Origin: an uncultured Myxococcales bacterium
GTDB taxonomy: Bacteria; Myxococcota_A; UBA9042
NCBI GenBank assembly: GCA_903896545.1
Contig: CAITYF010000176.1
Span: forward strand, 1 to 36,865
Reading direction: 5' to 3'
Length of the DNA: 36,865 nucleotides
The notes beneath the pieces are model-generated. The model had not been told where the DNA came from. It saw nothing but the letters and a program-made list of their open reading frames with translations, and did not search any database. The translations under genes and the position numbers were made by a program. This document shows positions 15,930-24,031 of this stretch, piece by piece (positions within the stretch are counted from its first letter, which is position 1; each line of letters opens with the position of its first letter).

Positions 15930-17870
15930 ATGACCATTCGTTCTCGTCGCTGGTTCCTGCAACAGTCGGCTCTTCGCGGTGCCGGTCTAGCGGCGCTAGC
16001 CGCGCTGCCGCCGTCCCTCGCGTGTCAAGCGCAAAAGCCCGCACGAAAAGGCGACCTGACGCAGATCGCGCATGTTGTTATCTTCATGCAGGAAAATCGC
16101 TCCTTTGATCACTATTTTGGCACGCTCTCCGGCGTACGCGGCTACGCGGACAGGCATCCCCTCTCGCTCGCCGCGGGCGGCAACGTTTTTGCCCAGAAGT
16201 CGCCCACGGGGCCCATCTGGCCGTTTCGCCTGAACAGTCAGACCACGAGCGGTCAGTGCGTGCCGGACATCAACCACGACTGGTTCACCGGGCTTTTTGC
16301 CCGCAATGACGGGCGCATGGACGATTGGGTGAACGCCAAAGGCAAGAACGCGCTCTCGTACTACAACCGTCAGGACTTGCCGTTCCACTACGCGTTGGCC
16401 GACGCCTTCACGCTGTGCGACCACTCGTTTTGCTCGGTCAACACGTCGACAAACCCGAATCGCCTCTACCTGTGGACGGGCACGTGCGACGCCGCTGGCA
16501 AGTTTGAAGGCCCGGTGATGGTGAACGACGCCAAGGCCCGGTATACGTGGATGACCTACCCGGAACGTTTGGAAAAAGCAGGTGTTTCTTGGCGCGTTTA
16601 CCAAGAGGAAGACAACTTCGACGACAACGCGCTCGCGTGGTTTGCCAATTTCCAGGACGCGAAGGCGGGACAACCGCTCTTTGAGAATGGCATGAAGCGG
16701 CGGTCCAGAACTGCGTTTGCCGAAGACGTGGCGAACGACACGCTGCCGACGGTGTCGTGGATCATCGCGCCGACCGAGCTGTCCGAGCACGCGAAATCGG
16801 CGCCAAACAAGGGCGCGGATCTGACGAAGTCGTATCTCGACGCGCTGGCGAAGAACCAGGCGGTTTGGGAGAAGACCGTCTTTATCTACACGATGGACGA
16901 GAACGGCGGCTTCTACGACCACGTGCTGCCGCCGACCCCGCCCGCGGGTACGCCGGACGAGTGGGCGTTGGACATGCCGATTGGCTTAGGAATCCGTATC
17001 CCGACGATCGTTGTTTCGCCCTTTAGCACCGGCGGCGTCGTATGCAGCGAGGTGTTTGACCACACGTCGATTTTGCGCTTCTTGGAGAAGTTCACCGGCG
17101 TGCAGGAACCCAACATCAGCGCGTGGCGGCGCTCGGTGTGTGGCGACTTGATGGCGACGCTGAACCTGGATGCGAGTCCCGGCGCGTTCCCAGCGTCCTT
17201 GCCTGCGACGGCCCCGCTGGTGGAAGCGGCGATCACCGCGTGTGCGACGCTGCCCGCTGCTGCGCCCAACGGCGAGACCGGGCTGCCCGACGTGGAAAAG
17301 GGCACGCGTCCGCTGGTGGCGCTGCCGTACCTGCCCGAAGCGGATTGCACCGTGGACGGCGCCGGGAACCTGACCGTCAAGATGGCCAACGCGGGTACAG
17401 CAAGTTTCCCGCTGACGTTGCACGGCTTGGCGGGCGTGGATGACCTGCCGCGGTTCGTGACGCTGGCTCCCGGCGGTAAGAGTTCGGAAATCTTCGTGAC
17501 TGGCACCGACGGCGGTTTTGCGGTTGAACTCCACGGTGTGAACAGCTTTTTCCGGCGTTTTGTCGGGAACGCGCTGACCGCCGGCGGCGATCCGCGCGTG
17601 GCCTTTGCCGCAGATCCGGCGGGTGAAACCGCGCAAGTGACCGTGAGCAATCCGGGCGCGACTGCGCTCACTGTGAACGTGGTCGACGCGACGTCCGGCA
17701 AGACGACGCCGGTTGCTCTGGCGGCCGGGGCGTCCCAGACGGTGACCTTGGCGCTTCAGGATCGCTGGTATGACGCGACGATTCAGCTCGCAGGGCAAGG
17801 CGTGGACCGATTTGCGTGGACCTACGCTGGGCATCTGGAAGGCACGGCGAGTCGCACGCGCGGCGCCTGA
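15930..17870 (+). CDS. Phospholipase C / acid phosphatase family enzyme, Tat-exported
   Basis: This encodes 646 residues. The N-terminus is a twin-arginine signal (SRRWFLQQ, Arg6-Arg7) followed by an Ala/Leu-rich stretch and Cys32, which could also be lipidated. The catalytic domain begins with VIFMQENRSFDHYFGTL (50-66), the hallmark of non-haemolytic and phosphocholine-preferring phospholipases C. Typical later segments are HDWF, IYTMDENGGFYDHVLPP, and GIRIPTIVVSPFS with the following FDHTSILRFLE. The C-terminus (about 480-646) holds two beta-sandwich repeats as in DUF756. The length is usual for the family. It would cleave phospholipid head groups outside the cell. GGAG lies nine bases before the chosen ATG; an in-frame TTG upstream is less likely. 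Confidence 0.9.
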   Translation: MTIRSRRWFLQQSALRGAGLAALAALPPSLACQAQKPARKGDLTQIAHVVIFMQENRSFDHYFGTLSGVRGYADRHPLSLAAGGNVFAQKSPTGPIWPFRLNSQTTSGQCVPDINHDWFTGLFARNDGRMDDWVNAKGKNALSYYNRQDLPFHYALADAFTLCDHSFCSVNTSTNPNRLYLWTGTCDAAGKFEGPVMVNDAKARYTWMTYPERLEKAGVSWRVYQEEDNFDDNALAWFANFQDAKAGQPLFENGMKRRSRTAFAEDVANDTLPTVSWIIAPTELSEHAKSAPNKGADLTKSYLDALAKNQAVWEKTVFIYTMDENGGFYDHVLPPTPPAGTPDEWALDMPIGLGIRIPTIVVSPFSTGGVVCSEVFDHTSILRFLEKFTGVQEPNISAWRRSVCGDLMATLNLDASPGAFPASLPATAPLVEAAITACATLPAAAPNGETGLPDVEKGTRPLVALPYLPEADCTVDGAGNLTVKMANAGTASFPLTLHGLAGVDDLPRFVTLAPGGKSSEIFVTGTDGGFAVELHGVNSFFRRFVGNALTAGGDPRVAFAADPAGETAQVTVSNPGATALTVNVVDATSGKTTPVALAAGASQTVTLALQDRWYDATIQLAGQGVDRFAWTYAGHLEGTASRTRGA

Positions 17871-17885
17871 ACCGACCTGCATTCA

Positions 17886-17915
17886 CTTGAGCCGGTTCTT
17901 GGCCACCGGCGCAAG
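17886..17915. terminator. Hairpin between convergent phospholipase and radical SAM genes
   Basis: GCCGGT (17891-17896) pairs with ACCGGC (17905-17910) across an 8-base loop. The stem extends outward by CTTG/CAAG after one A-G mismatch. It lies 15 bases after the phospholipase stop and 22 before the end of the opposite gene, a fitting place for a bidirectional terminator. There is no U-tract on either strand. Confidence 0.42.
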
Positions 17916-17937
17916 ACAGCAGATCACCGACTCTGAG

Positions 17938-19545
17938 TCACGCTCCCGAAAAGTCCACCGTTCCCACAAGCAGTTCCGCGAGTTCCGGAAACGTCTCCGC
18001 GAACCGCTGTTTCCGCGAGCGGTCCAACGTCCGCGTGTGTCGCACAAAGGTCGGCAGCAGCGCGCCACTCCAGTCCTCGGCCTCCATCTGCGCCAGCATC
18101 GCCGCGACGCTCTGGCGCAAAGAAGGGGCAGCAAGCGGCTGCATCGCAGTCAGCCGCCGACGCACTTCCAACTTCGCCAACGCTGGCAGCACGCGTGGGT
18201 CCAGAAAAGGCGCACCGGACAGCGTGTTGATCGTGAGAGGCAACGCCTGCGCCTCCGCCCACTTCAACAGTTCCGGCAAGTACAAAATCGACACCGCGCT
18301 CGGCGTTGCGTTCGCATCGAGGCGCACGTTGGGGCCGATTTGCGCGAACTGCGCCATGTGCGCGACAACCTGCTCCCACCGCGCCGGGAACCGCAGGTAC
18401 TCAAAGCGCTTCCCGGTCGCGTCCAGACTCACCTTCAAGTTCACGCCGGCAAAATGCGGCCAGAGTTCGCGCGCGCGGGCGGGCATCACCGTGCCGTTCG
18501 TCGAGTAGCTCAGGTGCACGCGTCCAGCCTTGCCCTGTTTCACGTACGACTCAAGCACGTCAAAATGCGCGTCGAGCAGCAGCGGTTCGCCGCCGAGGAA
18601 TTCCAGCCTTTCCACCGTTTGCAGGTGCTCGCCCGCCGCTTCAAAAAAACGCGGCTTGTCGTCCAGCCACTCGCCCGTCGTCGGGACGTCGTCGCCGTTG
18701 CCCAAAAGGTCGACAAGCGCCGGGGTCTCCTGCACGAGTCGGGCGTACTCGTGGGCGATTGACGAACTTGATCCGCCAAAGCACGTTCGACAACGCAAGT
18801 TACAGCGGGTACTCGGAAAAAGCGTGAGCGAACGCAACGTCGGCTGGGCGACGACCGATTCGACCGACCGCTGCGACTCCGACTTCAGCACCGCGAGCCG
18901 CTTGGACTCGCCCTGGTGCGCCTCGACGCTCCAGCAGCGGCTGCACGCGTCCAAACGGTCGCCTTGGCGCATGGCTTGGCGGATTTGCTGCAAGTGGGCG
19001 CTGCCCCAGACGGCCTCTGGCGTCGCATCGCGGAGCGCAAAAGGCTGTCCGGCGTCGTCGTGCAGGACCTCGCCGAACAAACAACAAGGGCGCAGTTTGC
19101 CATGCTGGTCGATGTCCAGCGCGTTGAACGGCAGCGGGCAAAGCGCGGTTGGCAGGGTGGTCATGGCTGCCGGTTGGTGCGAGTCGGCAAGTCCGAGCAG
19201 GACACCAAGCGGCGCGTCATTTCCTTCTGAAAGCAACGTGTCCGCCCACGCCAGTAACGCCGCGAGCGCTCGGTGTTTCCAGGCGGCATCGGCATCGGTC
19301 ACGGACAACGCGCCGCGGTAGCTGACTTGCGCGTGCAACGACCTTTGAAACGACTTCTCTGCCTCGTTTCGGCCACAAACCGAGATCCGCCAGTCCACGC
19401 CCTCGCGTCGCCAGGTCAGGTCCAACCTGCCGCCGCCGTCCGTTTGCCACTGCGCGAAGGCCCAGCCGAGCGGTGCGCCCTCCTCGATAAGCGCAGCTAG
19501 CGGTTCACAACGCGCTACCAACGAACTGGCCGGTCCCGTCACCAT
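17938..19545 (-). CDS. Radical SAM protein with N-terminal twitch domain
   Basis: This encodes 535 residues. The radical SAM cluster motif CxxxCxxC is Cys248-Cys252-Cys255 (STRCNLRCRTC), placed late in the protein. LEFLGGEPLL matches the GGE motif that binds S-adenosylmethionine. Upstream, at about 130-205, is a twitch/SPASM-like auxiliary cluster region: Cys136 (LCPLPF), Cys154-Cys155 (LRPCCLF), then Cys201 and Cys204 (CSRC). This order, auxiliary domain first, fits the 'twitch domain-containing radical SAM protein' group rather than classical SPASM maturases. The first 120 residues are not recognised. The ATG at 19545 has GAGGA seven bases upstream. No precursor-peptide gene was found next to it, so the substrate is unknown. 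Confidence 0.85.
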   Translation of the reverse strand: MVTGPASSLVARCEPLAALIEEGAPLGWAFAQWQTDGGGRLDLTWRREGVDWRISVCGRNEAEKSFQRSLHAQVSYRGALSVTDADAAWKHRALAALLAWADTLLSEGNDAPLGVLLGLADSHQPAAMTTLPTALCPLPFNALDIDQHGKLRPCCLFGEVLHDDAGQPFALRDATPEAVWGSAHLQQIRQAMRQGDRLDACSRCWSVEAHQGESKRLAVLKSESQRSVESVVAQPTLRSLTLFPSTRCNLRCRTCFGGSSSSIAHEYARLVQETPALVDLLGNGDDVPTTGEWLDDKPRFFEAAGEHLQTVERLEFLGGEPLLLDAHFDVLESYVKQGKAGRVHLSYSTNGTVMPARARELWPHFAGVNLKVSLDATGKRFEYLRFPARWEQVVAHMAQFAQIGPNVRLDANATPSAVSILYLPELLKWAEAQALPLTINTLSGAPFLDPRVLPALAKLEVRRRLTAMQPLAAPSLRQSVAAMLAQMEAEDWSGALLPTFVRHTRTLDRSRKQRFAETFPELAELLVGTVDFSGA

Positions 19546-19752
19546 GGGGCGTTCCTCAAGGGCAAAGTTCCACGCGGAGACGCGGTAGGACCGTGGGGGA
19601 GCGGCGATCCCGGACCGCAGGCCGCGCCAACGCCGGATGGGGCCGCAGTCGCTCGGTCACAACCAGTGTGCCGAGGCAGTGACGAGGCGTCAAGCGCGCA
19701 ATTCCTGCACAATTGCTGCCGATAGGAGGTGAAAATCGGGGGCGCGACGACG
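19546..19752. other. Intergenic region without a gene; one hairpin
   Basis: I see no convincing gene in these 207 bases. GCAATT-(7)-AATTGC at 19698-19716 is a perfect inverted repeat 36 bases downstream of the HD gene stop on the minus strand and may terminate it. TAGGAGGTGA at 19723-19732 on the plus strand looks like an ideal Shine-Dalgarno but no reading frame follows it. Confidence 0.35.
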
Positions 19753-20292
19753 CTACCAGCGAAACATCGGCAGCGGGCGCCACGGCGTCCTGAACACTTG
19801 CCGCACCGTCAGCACCACCAACTCCCAGTGAAACCCGGCGTTGGGAAACGCCGCGCGCACGTCGCGAACCACGTCGCGCGACAGGCTCGCGGGCAGAAGT
19901 CCAAGTGACAAGTCGACCAAGTCCGCGCGGCGAAAGCGCTCAACGTTCTCGGAAAATTCAGCGGTGTACGGTCGGATCTTGTGATGCTGCAAGATGATGG
20001 CGCTCACTTCCGGCGTGAGCGCCGCGCGCTCCTGGGCGGCAAGCCAACGCTCGGCTTGGACAACGGACGGCCTCAGGTAGTCAAAAGTCGCGTCCGTCCA
20101 AATGCCGAGGTCGTGAAACACAGCGGCGATGAGCACCGCGTCGGGCAGGGGCGCGTCGGAAGGGGAAAGCGCGCGGAAAAAGTGCAGCACGCGTTGGACG
20201 TGGTTGCGGTACGCGGGGAAGTCGCGGCCCAGCGCTGGCGCGAACCCGTTCAGCAGCGTGTCGACGGCGGTATCGGGCAAGGGCGGGTTCAC
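19753..20292 (-). CDS. HD-domain phosphohydrolase-like protein
   Basis: This encodes 179 residues. The metal-binding pattern of the HD superfamily is complete: His31 (HVQRVLHF), His60-Asp61 (FHDLGIW), the His103-His104 pair and Asp124 (RRADLVD). Such proteins are metal-dependent phosphohydrolases acting on nucleotides or related phosphates; the substrate is not evident. A GTG at 20292 was chosen because GGAG lies five bases upstream and the domain starts soon after; a TTG further upstream is in frame but has no support. It lies between the GT-C gene (105 bp upstream) and the radical SAM gene, both on the same strand. Confidence 0.75.
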   Translation of the reverse strand: MNPPLPDTAVDTLLNGFAPALGRDFPAYRNHVQRVLHFFRALSPSDAPLPDAVLIAAVFHDLGIWTDATFDYLRPSVVQAERWLAAQERAALTPEVSAIILQHHKIRPYTAEFSENVERFRRADLVDLSLGLLPASLSRDVVRDVRAAFPNAGFHWELVVLTVRQVFRTPWRPLPMFRW

Positions 20293-20397
20293 GTCGGCTC
20301 CGGCGGCTTTCTTTGGAGTGTGGCCAGCGCGGCTTGAAGCGTCAATGGCACCGTCCGCAACCGGTCGCCGTACCCACAATCGACCAACTGGCTCGGC

Positions 20398-22122
20398 CTA
20401 CGGCACGTCCATCTGCACGCACAACTGCCGCCAGTCATGCGCTTGCTCCGGCACTTCCAGGGTAACCGACGCGTCGTGCGTCGGCGTCACCAGCGTGTGC
20501 ACGACCCCGATGTCTTCCACTGCGAAGGTCTGCGGCGGCGTCTTGCCCGAGGTCAGCGTGAACTTCAGCCCGCGCATCTTGGAATTCGGACCCAGCGCGT
20601 ACCGCAGTCGCAGCGGACCCGGTGGCACGTGGTCAAACGTGATGCGCCGCGGTGTGCCTGGATTCGGATGCAGCCAGAGCCACGGTTCCTTGCTCGCTTG
20701 CGGTTCTTTGGCGTCGTTGAGCTTGCATTGGTCGTTGGCGGCCAGGCCCCAGGTTTGCCAAGGCTCGCGGTCGACCTGCGCGCACTCCCAGTTGCCACCC
20801 CAGCGCGGGTTGAAAAAGTCGCACGGAATGGTGTTGGGCGCCACGCCGCGCTCGACCTTTGCGTGGCCAATCGCGCGCACTGCCGACCAGCGCGTATTCG
20901 GGCGATGCGCCATCGCGGTTGCCACGATGACGGCCAGAAGCAGCAGCGACGCCAGAGGAATCAGCCAGCGCTTGGGCCACGCCGCAATGCGCGCGCAGAG
21001 ATCGGCCGCCGCCTGCAGGAGAAGCGCGCCCGGCACAATGGAAAGGAACAGCCAGGGCAAGTAGAACCGCGCGTAGGTGTAGTCGTACTTTGCATAGAAG
21101 ACGAAAAACACGCCCAGCGTCGCCAGAAAAGTCGCGCCGATCAGCGGCAGACGTCGCGCCAGCCACGGGACGCCCAGCAGCGCGCCCAGACCCCAGGAGA
21201 CTTGCGGCACAAGACCTTGCGCCTCGTCCTGCCAGACAGATTTGAGGCCCTCTGCGAACGGACGGTGCATCTTCACGCTCGCCGCTTCCAACGCCGGACG
21301 GCCGCCACGGGTGACGAGAATGCGATCGTAGGAGAACGTGAACGGGCCGCCGAACATCCAGGTATTTTGCACCAGCATCGCCAGAATCGGTCCCAGACCG
21401 CCGAGGACCATTGCGAGCGCCGGACGCCATTGCCGACGGAGGAGCAAGGAAAGCCCCAACAAGCCGGGGAACATGGCCAGAGGCGGCTTGGCCCACACGG
21501 CGAGGCCGAGCAGCAGGCCGGAAACGCCAAAAGATTCAGCGACAAAGCAGTCGACGCCGGCGACCGTCAGCGCGCCGTACATCACGTCGTTGGAGTAGCT
21601 GTAGGCGCTGTGCGTCATCAGCGGCAGGGCGGCAAAACTCAGCGCGGTGAGTGCGGCGACCGTTGGATCGACCAGCCGCGAGGCCAGACGTGCCGCAAAC
21701 CAAAGCCCCAGAACGAGCAGCAGCACATTGGTCCAGAGCGCGCCCACGGGGCCGGCGACCCAGTACAGAGGCGTCGCGAGGATCGGCAGCAGAATCGGGT
21801 GCTTGGGCCACCACGTGCCGTCCTTGCCTTGGGCGAGGTTGCTCCAGCCTTGATCGAGCTGATTGTTCCAGCCCATCGGCTTCTCGTACCAGGAAACCGG
21901 CTGGAATTCGCGCTGTTTCAGCGTTCCTTCGAGCATCGACCGGTTCATCGTGGCGTAGAACGCGCCGTCGCCGTGTAGGAACGTCGATGCCTCGTACTGC
22001 TGGGCCACGCCCGCGCTGACCGCGGCCAGAAGAACGGCGAAGAGGACGACCTGCCAGCGAAGGGGGGGAAGCGGCTGCACGCGCGGAGCGTACACGTGGA
22101 GGTGGGGAACGGGCAAGGTCAC
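20398..22122 (-). CDS. Polytopic membrane glycosyltransferase-like protein (GT-C fold)
   Basis: This encodes about 574 residues. About ten or more hydrophobic helices fill the first two thirds. The first extracytoplasmic loop holds HGDGAFYATM (Asp52), in the place where GT-C enzymes such as the ArnT/PMT families carry a catalytic acidic residue. KHPILLP and AVWAKPPLAMFPGLLGL are further typical features of dolichyl/undecaprenyl-phosphate-sugar transferases. The C-terminal portion (about 400-574) is soluble with a probable beta fold (RLRYALGP, TPTHDASVTLEVPEQ). It may transfer a lipid-linked sugar at the outer face of the membrane. The start is uncertain: GTG at 22122 is given, with GTGs at 22095 and 22080 possible and no clear RBS for any. 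Confidence 0.68.
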   Translation of the reverse strand: MTLPVPHLHVYAPRVQPLPPLRWQVVLFAVLLAAVSAGVAQQYEASTFLHGDGAFYATMNRSMLEGTLKQREFQPVSWYEKPMGWNNQLDQGWSNLAQGKDGTWWPKHPILLPILATPLYWVAGPVGALWTNVLLLVLGLWFAARLASRLVDPTVAALTALSFAALPLMTHSAYSYSNDVMYGALTVAGVDCFVAESFGVSGLLLGLAVWAKPPLAMFPGLLGLSLLLRRQWRPALAMVLGGLGPILAMLVQNTWMFGGPFTFSYDRILVTRGGRPALEAASVKMHRPFAEGLKSVWQDEAQGLVPQVSWGLGALLGVPWLARRLPLIGATFLATLGVFFVFYAKYDYTYARFYLPWLFLSIVPGALLLQAAADLCARIAAWPKRWLIPLASLLLLAVIVATAMAHRPNTRWSAVRAIGHAKVERGVAPNTIPCDFFNPRWGGNWECAQVDREPWQTWGLAANDQCKLNDAKEPQASKEPWLWLHPNPGTPRRITFDHVPPGPLRLRYALGPNSKMRGLKFTLTSGKTPPQTFAVEDIGVVHTLVTPTHDASVTLEVPEQAHDWRQLCVQMDVP

Positions 22123-22140
22123 GCGGCGCGCAAAATGGGC

Positions 22141-22146
22141 TATACT
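22141..22146 (+). promoter_or_regulatory. -10-like TATACT before the Cys-rich lipoprotein gene
   Basis: TATACT matches five of six bases of the sigma70 -10 consensus and lies 47 bases before the chosen ATG, in the gap between divergent genes. No good -35 hexamer is seen 16-18 bases upstream. Confidence 0.35.
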
Positions 22147-22192
22147 GTCAGCCGGGCACGCCATGTTGCGCGGCGTCCAGCGGAGGCGAGTC

Positions 22193-23209
22193 ATGCGGCG
22201 GTGGTCCATTCTGAGCGCAGTGGTTGTTCTCGCGGCCTGCGGCACAAGCGCGAATTCAGCGGGCGTCGACGCGGCGGAGGACGTCAGCGTGCAAAGCGAC
22301 ATCAGCGGGACCGACGCGGCAGCGGACACGGGCGTTGATGCAATCAGTGATACTGTGCTGCAGGACGCGGACATCGCGCAGTGCCTCGGCTTCATGGCCG
22401 ACTGCAAGACCAACGACCAGTGCTGCGCGCCGTTTTCCTGCCTGAACATCACGGGCACGCCCAAGTGTCAGACGGAAGGTCCGCAGCAGGACATCGTGGT
22501 CAGCGACGTGCCGACGCCCGATGCGTGGCCGGACGTGAGCCCCGACGTTCAGCCGGACAGTGGGCCTGACGCGGGCGACATCACCGCGAACGACACCGGC
22601 ATCAACTGCAGCGGCCAGGGCTTGTACAGCTTTCAGGACCTCCAGTTCGCGTACAAGGGCTGCACAATCGACGACGAATGCTTTGCCGCGTTCCACCAAA
22701 TCAACTGCTGCGGCACGAAGGTCGCGTATGGTCTGAACAAGTCGGCGATGGGCGTCTTTCAGGCCTACGAGAGTGTGTGCGACGGGCAATACCCCAAGTG
22801 CGGTTGCGCGCAGTTTCAGACGCAGGCGGAGGACGGCAACAGCTCGTTCACTTACGAGGACTTTCAGGCCACGTGCGTTGCGGGCAAGTGCCTGACCAGC
22901 GTGAAGAACGCCAAGCCAAGCTGCACCAGCGCCGGCATGGAGACGCCCAAGGCGTTCAAGTGGTGCGGCGGTCCGGGCGACTGCGACTTTTCGATTCACC
23001 AGGTCGACTGCTGCGGATCTCTGGTCTTCACCGGCATTTCCAAGTTCGCCAAGAGCGCGTTTGATGCCGCAGAAAAGGCGTGCGTACCCGGCAGTGCCTT
23101 GTGCGACTGCATGCCGCAGCCGACGAAGCTGGACGACGGACAGACGCTGACGACCAACGCGGTGCCGGTGCAGTGCGTAAATGGCGCGTGTTTAACCGGG
23201 AAGTACTAA
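22193..23209 (+). CDS. Cys-rich lipoprotein with a duplicated CCG module
   Basis: This encodes 338 residues. The lipobox LAAC (Cys16) is followed by an Asp/Ala/Thr-rich linker and a small knot (CKTNDQCCAPFSC). A second Asp/Pro-rich linker (about 100-140) comes next. Two homologous modules of about 95 residues follow. Each has C-x-x-D-x-x-C/D, then HQ(I/V)(N/D)CCG, an amphipathic helix with SAM/SAF, a C-x-C pair, and QC/TCV-x-G-x-CLT near the end. The duplication suggests two binding sites or a tandem of small disulfide-bonded domains exposed at the cell surface. The ATG at 22193 has GGAGG seven bases upstream; an earlier ATG at 22163 lacks one. Repeat copy C begins soon after its stop. Confidence 0.78.
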   Translation: MRRWSILSAVVVLAACGTSANSAGVDAAEDVSVQSDISGTDAAADTGVDAISDTVLQDADIAQCLGFMADCKTNDQCCAPFSCLNITGTPKCQTEGPQQDIVVSDVPTPDAWPDVSPDVQPDSGPDAGDITANDTGINCSGQGLYSFQDLQFAYKGCTIDDECFAAFHQINCCGTKVAYGLNKSAMGVFQAYESVCDGQYPKCGCAQFQTQAEDGNSSFTYEDFQATCVAGKCLTSVKNAKPSCTSAGMETPKAFKWCGGPGDCDFSIHQVDCCGSLVFTGISKFAKSAFDAAEKACVPGSALCDCMPQPTKLDDGQTLTTNAVPVQCVNGACLTGKY

Positions 23210-23232
23210 ACACGACGACCCTTGTCGAGGCC

Positions 23233-23340
23233 TCAGCTCCGTGGGTCAAGCCTGTTGCCCTCTCGGACTGGGACCACGAGCGCGCACCTCCGGTGGCACG
23301 CCGTGGCTGGAAGCGGTTTGATCTCGAACTTTGGTCAGAG
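23233..23340 (-). repeat. Convergent-gene repeat, copy C (inverted, diverged)
   Basis: Read on the minus strand from 23340, CTCTGACCAAAGTTCGAGATC aligns with the start of copies A and B. It is followed by the conserved core GGCGTGCCACCGGAGGTGC (23303-23285 on the minus strand) and GGTCCCAGTCCGA. Conservation fades after GCAACAGGCTTGACC. The TGA at its start (23337-23335) is the stop codon of the thioesterase gene, just as copy A starts with the DUF1801 stop. It lies between the convergent genes ending at 23209 and 23335. Confidence 0.85.
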
Positions 23341-23763
23341 TGTGTCGTTCGTTCCCAACGTACACCACGGCAACATGCGCGCCCGCAGCGCGTCATCGAT
23401 TGGCTGCGCTTTGCCAGTGTTGTAGTCCAGCATGACGATGACGCCGCCGCCCTCTGCGGCCAATTCGCCGGTGTCGCGGCGGACAACACGGTAGGCCATG
23501 TCGAACGAACTACGGCCGATGCGCGTTGTTGTGGCTTCCGCAATGATGACGTCGGGGTACGTGAGTGGTCGAACGAAGCGGCAATGCGTGCTGGCAAGGA
23601 TAGGGCCGACCCCGCCGTCGCCGCGCCCAGAAATCCCGACGCGCTCGAACCAGGCGATGCGCGCGCTCTCGAACCAGCGCAGGTAAATCGTGTTGTTGAC
23701 GTGGGCGAAGGCGTCCATATCGCCCCAGAGGAGCGGGATTTCGACGCGGATGCTGGTGGGCAT
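23335..23763 (-). CDS. Acyl-CoA thioesterase, hotdog fold (4HBT family)
   Basis: This encodes 142 residues, the usual length. The 4-hydroxybenzoyl-CoA thioesterase signature WGDMDAFAHVNNTIYLRWFE (13-32) is present with catalytic Asp17 and His21-x-Asn-Asn. The rest follows the hotdog strands (HCRFVRPLTYPDVIIAEA, FDMAYRVV, GGVIVMLDY). It should hydrolyse an acyl-CoA thioester in the cytoplasm; chain specificity is not evident. AGGA lies six bases before the ATG. It is divergent from the NDP-forming acyl-CoA synthetase, so the two may act on related CoA esters. Its stop codon is inside repeat copy C. Confidence 0.88.
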   Translation of the reverse strand: MPTSIRVEIPLLWGDMDAFAHVNNTIYLRWFESARIAWFERVGISGRGDGGVGPILASTHCRFVRPLTYPDVIIAEATTTRIGRSSFDMAYRVVRRDTGELAAEGGGVIVMLDYNTGKAQPIDDALRARMLPWCTLGTNDTL

Positions 23764-24031
23764 GGCGGTCCTGAAGCGCGTGCGCGCGCGGATTGTGAGG
23801 GTGCGCGGGAGGCGGGGCGCGCGTCAAGGAGAGAGATCATCGCTGGTGGGCGCTTTCCCTGCTACATCTGCACGCCGTTTTCCGCACCCACGCGCGGTCT
23901 TATCCGCCGGTCGACCAAAACGTGACAGGCAGGCACGACGAACCCGTGACCAAAACCTTGGCTCGAAATAACGCGCTGCGTCGTTTTGCGTCATAATCGC
24001 ACAAGGGCGCACGCCCACACCGGAGGACCTC
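23764..24031. other. Intergenic region between divergent thioesterase and acyl-CoA synthetase genes
   Basis: There is no gene here that I can support. It must hold both promoters. CATAAT at 23992-23997 and the strong RBS GGAGG (24021-24025) belong to the synthetase. Nothing else stands out. Confidence 0.4.

Noticed and set aside
19723..19732. Perfect Shine-Dalgarno TAGGAGGTGA on the plus strand
   Set aside because: The codons after it run antisense into the HD-domain gene and show no protein-like sequence.
20437..21978. A plus-strand frame of about 510 codons opposite the GT-C gene
   Set aside because: It is antisense, with low-complexity Arg/Gln/His composition, while the minus strand has a coherent pattern of membrane helices.
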